In this document: positions 34,982 through 47,140 of the stretch, one piece after another
Position numbering within the stretch: position 1 is the first letter of the stretch
Layout: every line of letters begins with the position of its first letter
DNA from: Pempheris klunzingeri
Taxonomy: Eukaryota > Chordata > Actinopteri > Acropomatiformes > Pempheridae
Direction of reading: 5' to 3'
DNA: 64,000 nucleotides
Assembly: GCF_042242105.1 (NCBI RefSeq)
Contig: NC_092033.1
Location: 7,576,408 to 7,640,407 of the forward strand
Program-made: the position numbers and the translations under genes
Notes under the pieces: generated by a model
The model's input: the letters and a program-made list of their open reading frames with translations, nothing else
What the model was told of the DNA's origin: nothing
Databases searched by the model: none

Positions 34982-35765
34982 GCCGAAGATCGAGCAGCAC
35001 TCACAATGCACTATTCCTCCTGTCATGGACCGTCTGTCACAGTTTAGAAGCTGTTGATTTCATTAAAGGAAATTTTTCCTTCCATGCTGCAGATAAAATA
35101 TTGTGAACCATGTCTACATTTCCCCTCAAAAATGTCACATGAGAAGGATTTAAAACTCTAACTGTATTTTGTTGTTAGTGTGAGAAACATTTTGATTATA
35201 TGACACAGGAAAAGAGTGGAATCTTGATATTAAAATACAGACAATCAAGAGATAACACAACAATAAACCCAAAGACACATTACATTTTTCATTTAATGGG
35301 ACATTTAAAGCACTTTTTAAAAAATTTTTGTTGACATTCCTCATTTAATACAGATACTTCTGACTACTGTCTCGGTGCCTCACGATCAGAAAAAAAAAGA
35401 AGACAGATGAATGTAGAAAGTTTTTTCTGAAAGTGTAACGTCTCTTTAGCAAAGACGCTGAGTATGAAACTTGATGTTAGTGTATGTTTTTACTGAAGTG
35501 GAAGCTTAATACTTGAGAATGCTGTTGTGTGTTTATTTTTCAAGCAAAACTGTAAACAAACAAAGAACCACAATGAAAATATTCACACTAAAGACATTGT
35601 GAAGGATGAAAATCAAGCATTGACAAACACATGAACTGTTATAAATGTATATACAATGTATTTTTTAAAAGGATGATGACTGCTGTAACATACAACAAGC
35701 TGATCTCGTGTTTTCTGACTTGAGTTGTTTCCTCAATTAATAAAAAGTTTTATTGTTCATGTTGT
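34982..35765 (+). terminator. pkp2: pkp2 3' UTR with poly(A) signal AATAAA at 35739-35744
   Basis: The stop codon TGA is at 34979-34981. A canonical AATAAA at 35739-35744 is followed within 10-20 nt by a GT/T-rich stretch, a good cleavage context, giving a 3' UTR of roughly 780 nt. An earlier AATAAA near 35,262 could give a shorter form. Confidence 0.65.
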
Positions 35766-38301
35766 TCACGGGAAATGTCTTAATTAATGCCTGAATAGAA
35801 AAGCTAGAAGTGATTATGTGTATATGTATATTATGTCTTACTTTTATAATGAGGACTATAAAAAAAGATCAGCGTGAAGACGTTATGACAAAGTCAAATG
35901 TAATGAAAACATCTCCTTATACGAAGTGAGCAACGTTTCTGTGAAATCATCTCCCTGTTACCTGAGAAAAGGTTGACTCATTCATCAAAAAGTAGCTCAG
36001 AGCTGCCAAAAATCAATATGTATAAGCCCTAAGATTATTTCTGACCTTTTACTCAACGGTGCAAACCAAGATTAAAACCAAATTGAACGATTTGCAAACC
36101 AAGTGTGTAAGATGAGATCTGTGCCAGTGGAATAGAAAACATGTTGGGCTCCATCCGTCAGGCCTCGGTGACTTTGAGGCCCTGAAGCAGTGTTAACCTT
36201 GCGGGGTCCTGGCAGGGCGAGCTGCACTGCGGTAGAGCTCAAGGGGGGAGGAGTCGGGAGGCTGGGTGACAATCAACATCACGTCTCCCAGGCAAGGCTT
36301 TTAAGGCCAGGGTGAGGGCGGGGGGAGAATGGGCTCTGGGAACAGTTTCTTTATTAAAGAAATTGATTAACAGTGAGTTTAGAAACAATGATACAATGGA
36401 CTATGACATGAAACACTGGAGCTCATAGGAACTAATAAGAATCTCATCCTTACAGCCGTAATGGTCTTGCTCACACACTTTTTATTTAAAACGGCAAATT
36501 CCCCCAGAGATCCACCTTGTTTAATGAAGCTGATCCCAAATGGGAAATCCATAGAGGCTTCACTTGATTTCAGACGTTGGTTGAAGTTTCGAAATCAAAT
36601 TAATGATATCTTACCAGGCAATTATGGCTTTGTACCATTGCCTCTCATTGCTTCTCCCTGTATTACAGCCTGCACAGAGTGAGGATGTGCTGGGAGAAAG
36701 CATTCAGCCTCCATATACAACTGCATGGGGCATAATGTAGCATGATATGGCAATAATATTGCTTTTGACCACTCACATATTTTTTTTCTCTCCTGTTTTC
36801 TGGCCTTGAGTTGAGCTACAGTAAAAACTTTTCATATATTTGAAACTGCGTTTGGTATGATCCAAGACTCATGAGTGCAGTAATTCACAAATGACTTGGA
36901 ATAATTTAATGAATCCACTTTTCAGATTTTATTATGATTCCTTTAAAGAGGTAGAACCTTTCTCTCAAAATCAGGAAAATACAGGATTGTTGTTGAAACA
37001 TCCTGCAGAGGGCAGTGGTGTAGCATTAACACCAATCACCTCAATGAAGAGCTGAGAAAAGATTCAATTTATCTATTAAAAATTGTCCCCAAGAGGTACT
37101 TTGTCCCCTAACATTTATTTTTCATATTCATAAACTCACATGTTTTAAAATGGTTTAGCCCTCAGATTAAACCCTAAGCCTTTCTATTTGAGGAACTAAA
37201 CTGCACACTTTCCTCTTTTTCGCAACTAATCTCTAATTCACCCACTTTGTGAACTATTTTGGTGACAAAGTCCACAATTTTCAAGCCTTGGTTTAGGTGC
37301 AAAGGAGAGAAAAAAGCTCTGACGAAGCCAAATCCTTTTAACAACAGCTTACTTGTCTCTGCGCAGCTTATTTTCCTCCAAGAAATGTTAGATTTTTTAT
37401 TTCACAAGGAGAGCTTCCTGTGCTTATAATGAAATGAATTAGTTGAGCAGACTTAGATTTAATAGGTAAATAAGATTAAATACATGAAAAATTAGCTGAA
37501 GATAAACTCCCTTCCTTACCAGCACACTCTCAAGCATGAAGAATATTTATAGAACATAGAAATAATATATGTCCAAAATACCAAAATAGCCGATGGTAAC
37601 AGGTGTTAGGACACATGAGAATGGGTTTGTTTGCTACTGGAGTAGGTGGAGAGAAGTGGACCATACTTTGGTTGTGACGTAACGACTGAACATGTTTAAC
37701 ACACAGAGTTCAGACAGAAAGAAAGGATTCTTTCACAGGACCAGCAGCAGTGGAAAACAGGCTTCTTTACACTGACGCCAGTGTCAGGGGTGTCAGCACT
37801 CAGGGCAAATTGCTTTCCACTGACATAATCACACAAGAACATTTGTGATCTAAAATGAAGTTTGCAAAAATCAGTGCAGCCTTCTCATGGTTTCCTTGTA
37901 CTACATGTCTTTTTAGCCCTCTGATCTTCTGAGAATGTGTGGAACGAAGAACCACCCTGTAATGTCGCAGACGCAGTGTGCTTGGTGTTTTAAGTCCAGA
38001 CGTTTATAACTACAGAGCTCATTACACTTCATACGCATCTGGGATTATAACCAGAAAGAAAAAAAAATGCATTTAAACATGTACTGAAGTTAAAATGTAT
38101 TAAAATGTCAGTGTAGTTTGGTTTGTCAACAACTTGCAAACAATCCAGAAGACAACAGGTGTGAATGATATGAATAAGCATCATCTTATTTAGTGATTCC
38201 TGTCACTAAATGACAACGAATCCTGTTCCTGCCTTTTCCAGCTATCATACTGGTTTAAAAAACATATTAAAAATTTAATTTCAGTTTTCTGTGCTATGAT
38301 T

Positions 38302-38370
38302 TGTTAATGAGCTTAGCTGTGGGCGTTGCCTGCTCATTAGGAGGCATTGCCCACAGCTGAGCTTAGTTTT
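38302..38370. repeat. Imperfect palindrome followed by a TATA-like box; possible solo-LTR edge
   Basis: Around 38309-38335 GAGCTTAGCTGTGGGC is followed by a near reverse complement at 38341-38365 (GCCCACAGCTGAGCTTA), arms of about 26 nt with few mismatches. TTTTTAAAAAGCC follows at once, then a unique-looking segment of about 300 bp. Palindrome plus TATA-like box resembles the U3 region of a fish LTR, but no matching second LTR, primer-binding site or target duplication was found. Confidence 0.35.
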
Positions 38371-39689
38371 TAAAAAGCCTCAGTCTGGTCGAGCTGCTCA
38401 GTCACTTGTACTTTTGCTTTGAGGGTGTGTTGTGTGTCCATCTCTTTTTGTTTGTTTTCTGGCTTTAAAATATACTTTGCATATGTGTTTGGCGACTTGG
38501 GAGTCAACCCAAAGCGAAGCGCCTCTTTCCTTTTTGGCACAACACCTTGCTCTCCCTTTTAGAAAACCCATGGTCCCAGTTATTTTCTTTCCTTGCTTTG
38601 TTTTGTTGTCATTGTTTGAGTTAATCCCTTTCTTGGGGAGCAGTAGACGACTTGGCCAAAGCACAGCTAATTAAAAGCACCTAGGTTTGCCTAGGTTGGC
38701 ATTCTGATATTTAGTCATCAACTAGCAGAAACAAAGCAATTATTGAGTTCAGGGAGGCAGGAGAAAGTGTAGAGGGGCTTCTCTTTGAGAGAGGAGGTAG
38801 AGCAGTGAGATCTTTATGAAAGCAATACAAAAGATTTTAGGCTGTGCAGTCGCACGCTTGTAAATACAACCGTACCTGAAGTGAAAAGATGGAATCTGGA
38901 ATCTGAGTAGAGAAAATCGGAGCAAAAAAAAATCAACCAAGATAAATGAAAGTGCTCAGCCAGCCGTTTAATTTGGGTTGTGAAAACTGCTGAGTTGATG
39001 CCCTTTAAAAATGGGATTTATTATTCTGAAATGATGGATCAGCATATGAATAGACAGTACTTGGTGTATTTATGATGTTATTTGACTGCGTCATATGGTG
39101 GACATAAAACATTTTGTCAAACTAGAAGCGTGACTTTGGGGTCAGGACTTTCCCCAAGGGGCTAAAAAACAGAAACATTTGTTCAACCCAAAGTTATGCT
39201 GATTATTTCAGACTTTCTTATAATCTTTTACTGTTCTTTTGAATTACTGTATAATTCTAATACTCCCCTTAGAGCAGAGACAATCCCCTTTTGTCGAACT
39301 CATCACAACCAGTAGAAAATATCATTTAAAGGGGTAATTTTCCCAAAGTGGGGACATGTATGTGTTCAGAGCTTCTCAACACAGCTTTGAAGGAAAAGCA
39401 CATCCAGAACATACTGCATGTTGTCCCTTGATGATCTAGTGGGGGGAACGGGAAGCAAGAATTCAGACCAAATAATGACATTACTGCCTTTAAAGGAGGA
39501 CGAAAAATAAACTTTCAGTAGTCCCTGAGTCTTTGGGCAGATCACTGGAATCCTTTCCACCTTAGTTTCAGATGTCTCGTGTGTATTCAGGCAGATTCCT
39601 CTTAAGCATAGAAAATCTGGTCAGGATATGAGGAGTCTGAATCAGGTTTAGGTCATGAGGTCAGGGGAAGAAGTAAAATCTGTCAGCCT

Positions 39690-40050
39690 GAATTCATCCT
39701 AAAATAAAAAAGGGTGAATATGAAATTTTACTTGATTCACCATGTGGAAATCGAGGTAAAGAGGGAGCTGTGGACGGAGCACCTGAGTGATTCCAGTAAT
39801 GAAACCTGATGGATGCAGTCAGCCAGGTAGAAAAGCACCATATACAGTTGAATTCCCAGATCACAGGGTCTGTGGCGGTGCCAAGGAGTAACTGGTGGCT
39901 GACTGTGCCAAACGCCACAGACAGGTCAAGACGGATGAGGACTGTGAAAAGGGAGGCAGCGTGAGAGGTGTGGAGTCCTCTTTGAAATTCAAACTAAGAC
40001 CATTTGCTTGACTCCTGACTGTTTGGGGTCAAGGAGGTTGGGCAGAGAAA
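39690..40050 (-). mobile_element. Degenerate L2-like LINE reverse-transcriptase relic
   Basis: On the minus strand, LLDPKQSG (about 40,020-40,045) is followed in a shifted frame by HAASLFTVLIRLDLSVAFGT and then VSHQLLLGT. This matches the order of the fish L2-type RT (LLDPNQSGF ... SVLILLDLSAAFDTV-H--LL). The catalytic Asp of AFDT is changed to Gly, and frameshifts and stops are present, so it is inactive. Confidence 0.75.
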
Positions 40051-41793
40051 GCTGGTTATAGAAGGCATGTTGAAGAGCTTGAGAAAAGGATTAAAAGAGT
40101 GATTTTAGTGTGACTACATGTGGGTCAAGAGCAGGCTTCTTGGCAAACAGCGCAGCCACACGGACGTAAGAGTCAGTGGTCTGAAACAAGGAAAACGTCT
40201 GAAGAGGAATTCGGTTTTGCTGGACACAGATTTCATGAATTTATCAGGCTGGTGAAGAAAGACGAGGAGCATAGAACCTAATTTACCCACAACCTAAAAA
40301 CATGTAACCTGATATGACTCGTTTTCTTTTTTAGCTCCCAAATTTAGTGTGAAAGTTCAGGTTGCAACAGCTATAAATAAATCACTTTTAACGTTCATGC
40401 ATAAATACCGAGGATCAAATAAAACAAGACATTTCTAATGTTAGTTTTGCCCATAAATTACAGAGTTAGACAGGAAATACTGGGTGGAAAAACATCTTTA
40501 TGTAAAAAGCAGATTGTGTGGTGCAGGTCGTCAAGCCAGTGTGTTGAGAAAAAGCCTAATGAGGCAAAGTGAAAACACCTGTATAGGAACCTAAATGGTT
40601 TGGCCTCTAAACTGAAATGAGGTGGGGGTTTTTTTTGTCTTGAATCTTTCTAACCAGCGTGCTGCATCTACATAACAAAGATGCAAATCCCCATGATTTA
40701 ACTTTCTCTGAAAAGTAACAACATTTCAGTTTGCTTTTAAATCATGAGTTTTGACACTAGAAACCCGACTAAAGCGTACATCAAGTTTGAAGATGGGATT
40801 TAAATCCTGGAAGCATCTGCCAGACGTCGCCACCGCCTGCAAGACGGCATCAATCACGCACACATGGCTTGATTGTCACAACAGCTGAACCGTATGAGTT
40901 TAGTTTTAAACCGATAAATAGATCCACAACACTGGAGTAAATGAGCACAATTAAAATCAAAGGAGAACTGTATTGTGCGTTTCATTGAATTTATGACTCA
41001 TGAAAAGACATTTGCTAACAAAATGGGTTTGTGAGAGAGCAAAGATTTGTGCAAATTGAGCACTGAAGTAATCAAACGCTGGATGTAGCAAAAGACGAAA
41101 AAAACAAACGCTATTTTTTTCAGTTGTTCATCATAAAATCAACAGTAAAAATTAGAGTGCACTGAAAAGCTGAAGGTCATCTGTGATTCTGCCTGATCAG
41201 CACAACAGGAAACTGTCATGATTAATGCGGTGAGACATGAAGACATGAGTGTTGACTGGAATTTAAATAAGGACAAGTGAAACGGTCTTCAAGTAAATCG
41301 GATGTATCAAATGAAACATGAAACTGCTTCTGACCTGAATCACACTTTCTCTGAGAAGAAAATATATCGACCTCAATTCAAACCGCTTCATAAGTAAACT
41401 TCTTAAACTCTGACCAAACCTTTATTTTCCGACCGAATTAGTGGAAAAAGATCTGGCTGAAATATACCGGATCCCACACGCTAAACGTTAAAAGGAATCT
41501 GAGTGAATCAGAATTAAAAACTCTGAGCAATTTTGAATTTGGGAAAAAAGATTTTAATTTGTAAGGGCAGGTCAGTCGTGGTTAGATCGTCTATCTGAGG
41601 AAGGTTGCTAAAAATCAGGTCTATCTGAAATTATAAAGCAGAAACACATTTCTAAAAGCATGAATGGCATGCGTAACAGTTCAAAACAACTCATTGGTCA
41701 ATTCTTCAGATTGCAGAAACTGTAGTACTGTTAAAGATTTCCAGGTTTAATCTGTTGAAGTGCGAGAGCATTTTCCAGCATCCTTCATCATAG

Positions 41794-42660
41794 ATGTCTT
41801 CTGCCTTTCACAGGGCCCTACATACAGAGAGGGAATCCCTGCTAATTAAGAAAACTACAGCTACCACTACCTCCTCATGGATCACTTTCTCTGCTGAACT
41901 CTCTCCTCTGACAGGCAGAACCAAAAACATTATTCTTAAACACTGGAACGCCCTCAAAAGTGACCCATCTCTGAATAATATCAGCTCTGATCATGTTGAA
42001 ACGTTGCTGTAATCTGAGAGACACGCCGGGTCACTCTGAGTCTCCTGGCTGTCATATCAGTCTACAGGTGGTCACGGAGCGCAGGGCTAAAAACTCATTA
42101 GGCACCAGGTACTCCCACATGAACCTACTGGTAAAATATGCAGCAGAAGATCCTGCATTAACTGCGGCAACACATGCTGTCGACATGCTGTAATGTCCCT
42201 GTGGTCTGATCTATGCTGGGCACAAAAAGAGCTTTAATCACATATCTGAACATAAGAGTGCAACACGGTCTCAAAACATGGACTATAATATTGTTGGACA
42301 TGTTCAGCAGCATCATTTTAGCTCTGGATTCACACTCTAAACACAGTGGAGCTCTTTGGCCGAAAGGCAGAGCTGAATTTGCCATGTTTTCTCACACTTG
42401 ATGGATGTTTGCACTTTTACTTTCTGAACTTTTATCTTTTAAGTGATGTGTGTTTTCTTTTGTTTCCGACGTGGAGTATCCATTAGACTTTAAACTGCGT
42501 TAAACCAATTATCCATAAACGACTGTATACCTGGTCTGGGTTGACTCCATATGCTTGCCTCATCTTTGTCCAGTGTCACTCTGAAGGCACAGAAGTGTTG
42601 AAACCTCAGTGTGTTTGCACCATTAAAGGCTGTGAATTAATCAATGTGCTCCTGTCCCTT
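41794..42660 (+). mobile_element. Decayed Penelope-like element, 3' part with GIY-YIG endonuclease remains
   Basis: The + strand reads TKNIILKHWNALKSDPSLNN (about 41,920-41,980), a block typical of the RT-to-endonuclease linker of Penelope-like elements. In another frame, CPCGLIYAGH at 42194-42223 follows a stop, then ISEHKSATRSQNMDYNIVGH, matching the GIY-YIG module (consensus CPCG--Y-GKT and EH--AIR). The GKT of the module is lost, frames are broken by stops, and no intact RT core was seen. The tail to about 42,660 resembles Penelope 3' sequence. Clade (Neptune/Poseidon-like) is from memory. Confidence 0.75.
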
Positions 42661-43230
42661 TTGTCCTCCGGAAGTTTGCTGTCCTTGAGCTGAGAACTAC
42701 CAGATTTAGCTGCATTTTGCTGGAAGACGCCCAGAGCCCTGTTTCACCTTGACTTTCTTTCTTTCATATTTCTTTTTGATGGTCAGTGTATTGACCAAGA
42801 CTGAATGCTTCATCTGTTCTTTCTAGACAAGGGCCCTTTGACAAATACATTACCCTTCACTCAACCTTTTGTGCTACTGAAACACAGCAATCACATCCCT
42901 GAAGACTATCATGACTTTTAATATGTTTGAGAAATGCTCTGGTTTCTTGTTAAATGTTGGTACACAATTTTGGAGTTTATGCAACACTTCTAAAAAGTCA
43001 AGCATAATGTCAGAATCAGGCATGCTGGATCTGTAATATAATTCCACATCAAATGGCTGATGGTCATTAATTGGCCCAAGAACTGGCTAGAAACAAGTTT
43101 TGCAAGATTTAAATGCAGTTACACCATCTACAGTACATTTAACTTGTCCTGACACAGTTTTCTGTGAACATGTTCAAGAACATGCAACTCGCTTTCATAC
43201 AAGTTCATGAAATAGTCAGTACCATAATAA

Positions 43231-43231
43231 A

Positions 43232-43326
<95 letters not shown>
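43231..43326. repeat. (AT)n microsatellite
   Basis: A 96-bp alternating AT tract with one G interruption near its start. It gives artefactual Tyr-Ile open frames on both strands. It can form cruciforms and is likely to be unstable. Confidence 0.97.
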
Positions 43327-43328
<2 letters not shown>

Positions 43329-43554
43329 CAATTACATTTAAGTGTCATGACTGTAACACTGCATGGTGTTCAAGCAGGGTTCTGGTATCTATGGGAAGTC
43401 TGTGCCCTTCATGTTTAAGCACTTAACATAGCTCACTATTGCCATGCAATAGTAAAACATGTTAGCAACAAATTAATGCTGCAGTTAATAAAGATCACCC
43501 ATTTCCAACTATTTCATATGTAAGGGATAATGTGCAGCGGGCCGAGTCACACAA

Positions 43555-43900
43555 ACATCATTGGTGGGAGAATAAGTTTTACTAAAGTAAAAGCAGCAAC
43601 ACAGACACTATAGAAATACAAGTAAAAGTACTGGCATCAATATAAATATAAAATACACAAAGTAAAAGTACTCATGAAGCAAATGGGCCCATTTCAGAAT
43701 AATTATAATATTACTGGATTATAATTGTTGATGCATTAGTGTGTACATCACTTTACTGTTTTTAGCTACTTTACATACTGCTGGTTATCTTTCCAACAGG
43801 AATACAGTCTTGGCCTATAATAATGCATGATCATTAATTTGTTGATTGTATTTGTTATTAATCTATATCTGCAAAATAACTAAAGTTGCCTCTGAGCTGT
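43555..43900 (+). repeat. Dispersed teleost repeat, 'aagtaaaagtactcat' family
   Basis: Contains AAGTAAAAGTACTCATGAAG, then GGGCCCATTTCAGAATAATTATAATATTACTGGATTATAATTG split over about 43,685-43,730, followed by GATGCATTAGTGT. I know this block order from an abundant fish repeat. A copy in the opposite orientation lies at 61040-61480. Confidence 0.65.
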
Positions 43901-44099
43901 GCTGGGGTGAAGTAGTGTCTGAAAAGTGTAGTTATATAAATGTGGTCCACTTGGTTACTCCACAGATGGGTAAACTGTCTCTGAAACACACTTGTAGGAA
44001 TATGATCGATGTTTCTTTGCACACGTGTAACCATCACGTACATCGACGCCTTCTTCTGCTCCTCAGATCAAAAACCCCTCTGGGTCCAACGTGACTGCA

Positions 44100-44509
44100 A
44101 ACCGCATCAGAGCTGAGCGGCTCTCGGGGTCCATTTGCGTCGCCAGTGCGTTGCAGCTTTAACCGGTCCATCATGCCTTGCGGTGTCCCAGTTCAGTTCC
44201 GATGTAATTTACGGGCGGCTCTGTGGTCGTGACGGAGCAGGGCGGCGGGCAAACAGGCAGCTGCATGTTGACAGGCTCCGTGTCGGATGTCCAGTAACGG
44301 GACGGACGCGTGTTTACATCCACACGGCTCATAGAGGCGGGGATGTGCGCACACCGACGCAGCGCGGAATAAACAGGATCCCCCGCAAGTGGCCCGCATA
44401 ACATGCAGGGGAAAGTACCGGATTTGATGCCAGGGAGAAATACTGAGGCTACAGCACAACAGGAGAGTTTTAAATGCTCACACACACACTGATCTTCTGC
44501 TGGGAAGAG
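44100..44509 (+). promoter_or_regulatory. rassf8: CpG-rich rassf8 promoter and probable non-coding first exon, donor at 44510
   Basis: From about 44,100 to 44,400 CG dinucleotides are dense, in sharp contrast to flanking AT-rich sequence. A good splice donor (GAAGAG then GTATGT) follows at 44510. No start codon here opens a recognisable rassf8 frame, and RASSF8 genes usually have non-coding 5' exons, so this is probably the promoter plus exon 1, spliced to the exon at 53328. The open frames across it are CpG-island artefacts. The transcription start is not determined. An ATG at 44403 opens a 29-codon upstream ORF ending at 44492. Confidence 0.6.
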
Positions 44510-44542
44510 GTATGTTGCTGGGTTTTACACAGCTCAATGCAG

Positions 44543-44567
44543 TCTCTCTCTCTCTCTCTCTCTCTCT
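44543..44567. repeat. (TC)n microsatellite
   Basis: A 25-bp TC tract, 34 bp into the proposed first intron of rassf8. Confidence 0.9.
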
Positions 44568-44911
44568 GTGGTGTGGCTTGAATGCGTCAGTGAAGCCAAC
44601 ATTTAAAAGCTGCTGCTATTTAAAACAAGGTTGTAATGTATGAAAATGACCAGTTGTATCTTTTCATGGTGTATTCTTGTTTATTATATATGTAGAAAAT
44701 GCACAGAGGAGCTAATTTAGACTGATTATCTGTAGTTGTATAACTTTATTTAGCATTTTTTTTTATTTATTCATGTTTTTTCCTCCCTTTTTTAACATGT
44801 GGCAGATGTTTTTTCTAAGTTTGTATTTCATATCCTCAGATGGAGCAATAGTGCTGTCCCTGAGATTTCCCACAAAGTAACATACCTGATCAATGAGCCA
44901 GCAGGAAATGA

Positions 44912-44934
44912 GTGAGTGTGTGTGAGTGAGTGGT

Positions 44935-44975
<41 letters not shown>

Positions 44976-44983
44976 TGTGTGTG
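44912..44983. repeat. (GT)n/(GA)n compound microsatellite
   Basis: GTGAGTGTGTGT-type sequence gives way to about 15 pure GT units, a GAGAGAGA block and again GTGTGT. Simple-sequence DNA in rassf8 intron 1. Confidence 0.9.
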
Positions 44984-45399
44984 GATCTGCTGAGCCCTGC
45001 AATGATGAATCTCTTAATAGAGTTGGGCTGTAAGCGCTCACTCAGCAGTGGTTTTAATCAGAGGTCCTTCAACTGAGTCGTGTCCAGCTCCAGTACAGAG
45101 TAGTAAGTCCTTTGAGGCACACGTGTGATGTTTGTACAACACAAAAACAACGAAAACACATTATTCACTGAAGAGCAAAGACATATTCCTGTCCGCTTCA
45201 TCTTCTACTCAGCTGATATGTTACCTGACATACATTCACACCATATCCGCCATCCTTTGTTTTTTTTTTACAGATGAGGAATTTTAAATTCTTGACCCTG
45301 CCCAGTACTTCACATCTTAATCTGTTTGGTTTGTTTCTAATAGGTGTTTAAAGATATTATTCCCCAGCAACATAACATTGTGTCCAGCGCTTTAGGGTG

Positions 45400-45715
45400 G
45401 CTAACTGACAGCAGCTACAGCAACTAACTTTTTCATTGTCATTTGATCTATTTTTTATTTGCTTGATTAATCGATTCATCTTTTGGTCCATAAAGTTATT
45501 GCGCAGAAAAATGCAGAAATTCTTAAAGCTGAAGGCACCATCTTCTGTTTTTGCTTTGCTAGCAATTTCTAAGCCCAAAGACATCAGTTTATCAGTAGAC
45601 AAATAAAAGCAGCAAATTCTCAGAAATGAGAAGTTGGATCTTTGCTACAAAAACAACTTAAAAGATTAGATTGATTATCAAAAAAACTCCTGGTTATTTT
45701 TCTGTTTTTCTCTGT
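45400..45715. repeat. Dispersed teleost repeat, longer copy of the 19707-19850 family
   Basis: Carries GATTAATCGATTCATCTTTTGGTCCATAAAG in two halves around 45,463-45,495. Further on come AGCAGCAAATTCTCAGAAATGAGAAG and a closing AGATTAGATTGATTATC block. This is the order I recall for a common fish element with TCGATTA-rich ends. The minus-strand open frame 45357-45602 lies inside it and is not a gene. Confidence 0.65.
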
Positions 45716-46016
45716 TGATCAGAAATGGGGTTTTCTCAGCTCTATATGATAAAATTGTAAAATCTGTGATAAATTATTTGGTATTCTTAAAAATAGGCTT
45801 TGTGCAAAATTGCAAATGCAGTGACTTCTCTGTGGTCTGGAGGCCAAAAGCTAAACATCCAAGCTCCATTTACACAGTAAACATGCAGTATTTGTCTTGC
45901 ATGGAATGAGGAAAACTCTACATTAATAGACTTTATGGTGTAAATCTGTTCCAGTTTATCTTTCAGCAGGCTCCCCCCCCCACCACCACACCTTGAGGTC
46001 AGCTAAGCTCCGAGTC

Positions 46017-46451
46017 TTACAGGGTTAAAGGCTTATTGTCTCCACCAAGCTGATTAGTTTTAACTTTTGAGACTGCAAGGTGGCAGTTTGGTCCCCCAGC
46101 TTCAATATAAACATTATATCCAGCACTGAAAACATGATAAATGTAACGTTTTGTTGGATTAACTTCTTTCCACATGTCTTCAGGTGTTGAACAAAACCAA
46201 ATCTCACACATGGTTGCAACAAATACCTGTGCAGTGACATTTAAAATATGCCAAATGACATGTGCTGCATCCATGTAAAAGGCCACTTCTTGTTTGTTAG
46301 CAGAAAAAGTCTTGTGTAGTTTCTTACTGAACAGATAATGGATGATACCTGAATGGAAATCTGCTCTGTCCGATAACTCCCTGAAGCATTTCACTCGGCT
46401 TATTCCAGCTACTGTTAAACCTGCAGCCACCTCACTCTCCTCATCTGACAA
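46017..46451 (-). other. Unassigned 144-codon open frame, minus strand
   Basis: An uninterrupted ATG-to-stop frame of 144 codons in rassf8 intron 1, the longest frame in the window not explained by an exon or a microsatellite. The start reads MSDEESEVAAGLTVAGI; the middle contains FYMDAAHVIWHILNVTAQVF and the end region YHVFSAGYNVYIEAGG. I recognise no family. No splice sites or poly(A) signal that would make a gene were identified. It could be chance, part of an unrecognised dispersed repeat, or a remnant of a mobile element. Confidence 0.2.
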
Positions 46452-46879
46452 AGTAGATGTGCAAGTAATCTCTAAAAGGCGTCTGCATCGAGCTGAGCGC
46501 TCGGTTTAACGCAAAGAGGTAGAGGCAGAAGATGGAAATTGAAAACAAAAAAGGGGAGGCTGTAAGGTTCATGCTTTTGATCCAATTTGAATCATTTTAA
46601 TGTCTTCATCGGATAATGGGAACAGCAGCATTTTCTCATGGAGTCTTGTGCTAATATACAATACAGTGTTTATGGCGGTGAAGCGAACCAGGAAAGATGA
46701 GATCCTGAGAGAGATGGTGCTGCTGTATAATAGCAGGCTGTCTGCCAACTCAAAATCACAAAGTCATGAACATATTACTGCGAGGGCCACTGAGTCTCCT
46801 CTCCATCAAGAAAAGTGACATCCTGTATCTGGACAAGGGTCAAATCATAATTTAATTTGCTTTTTATGTTTGACACACC

Positions 46880-47140
46880 CGCTGGCGTTAGCATTTTCCT
46901 GTGGCATGGCTCTGTGGATGGAAATGTGCCTCGTCCACCACTTTGATCCACATGGAAATATCTCAATAACTGTTGGATTGATTGTCATGGTATTTTCTAT
47001 CAATATTGATGGTCCCCAGAGGATGATTTCTACCGATTTGATCGTGATCCCCTGACTTGTCCTCTCGTGCCTCATGAGGTTCTGGATGGATGAACGGATG
47101 GGCATGACATTTTGCACAGACATTCATGCTCCCGTGTGGT
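46880..47140. repeat. Dispersed teleost repeat, 'aaatatctcaataactgttggat' family
   Basis: Reads CACTTTGATCCACATGGAAATATCTCAATAACTGTTGGATTGATTGTCATG over about 46,940-46,990, then TGGTCCCCAGAGGATGA and GTGATCCCCTGACTTGTCCTCT. This is a very common fish interspersed repeat. A fragment that looks like another part of the same family sits at 57290-57405. Confidence 0.7.

Larger units (their letters stand above)
35766..44099. other. Intergenic region between pkp2 and rassf8, transposon-rich
   Basis: About 8.3 kb without recognisable host exons. It holds a possible LTR-like hairpin segment (38302-38370), an L2-like LINE relic (39690-40050), a Penelope-like relic (41794-42660), an (AT)n tract and a dispersed repeat near 43,555. 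The stretch 36,150-36,340 is more GC-rich, but I see no coding signature or clear promoter in it. Between 40,060 and 41,790 I see only AT-rich sequence. Confidence 0.6.

Noticed and set aside
44135..44485. Open frames across the CpG-rich segment on both strands
   Set aside because: High GC content lowers stop-codon frequency; the segment fits a promoter and non-coding first exon of rassf8 better.
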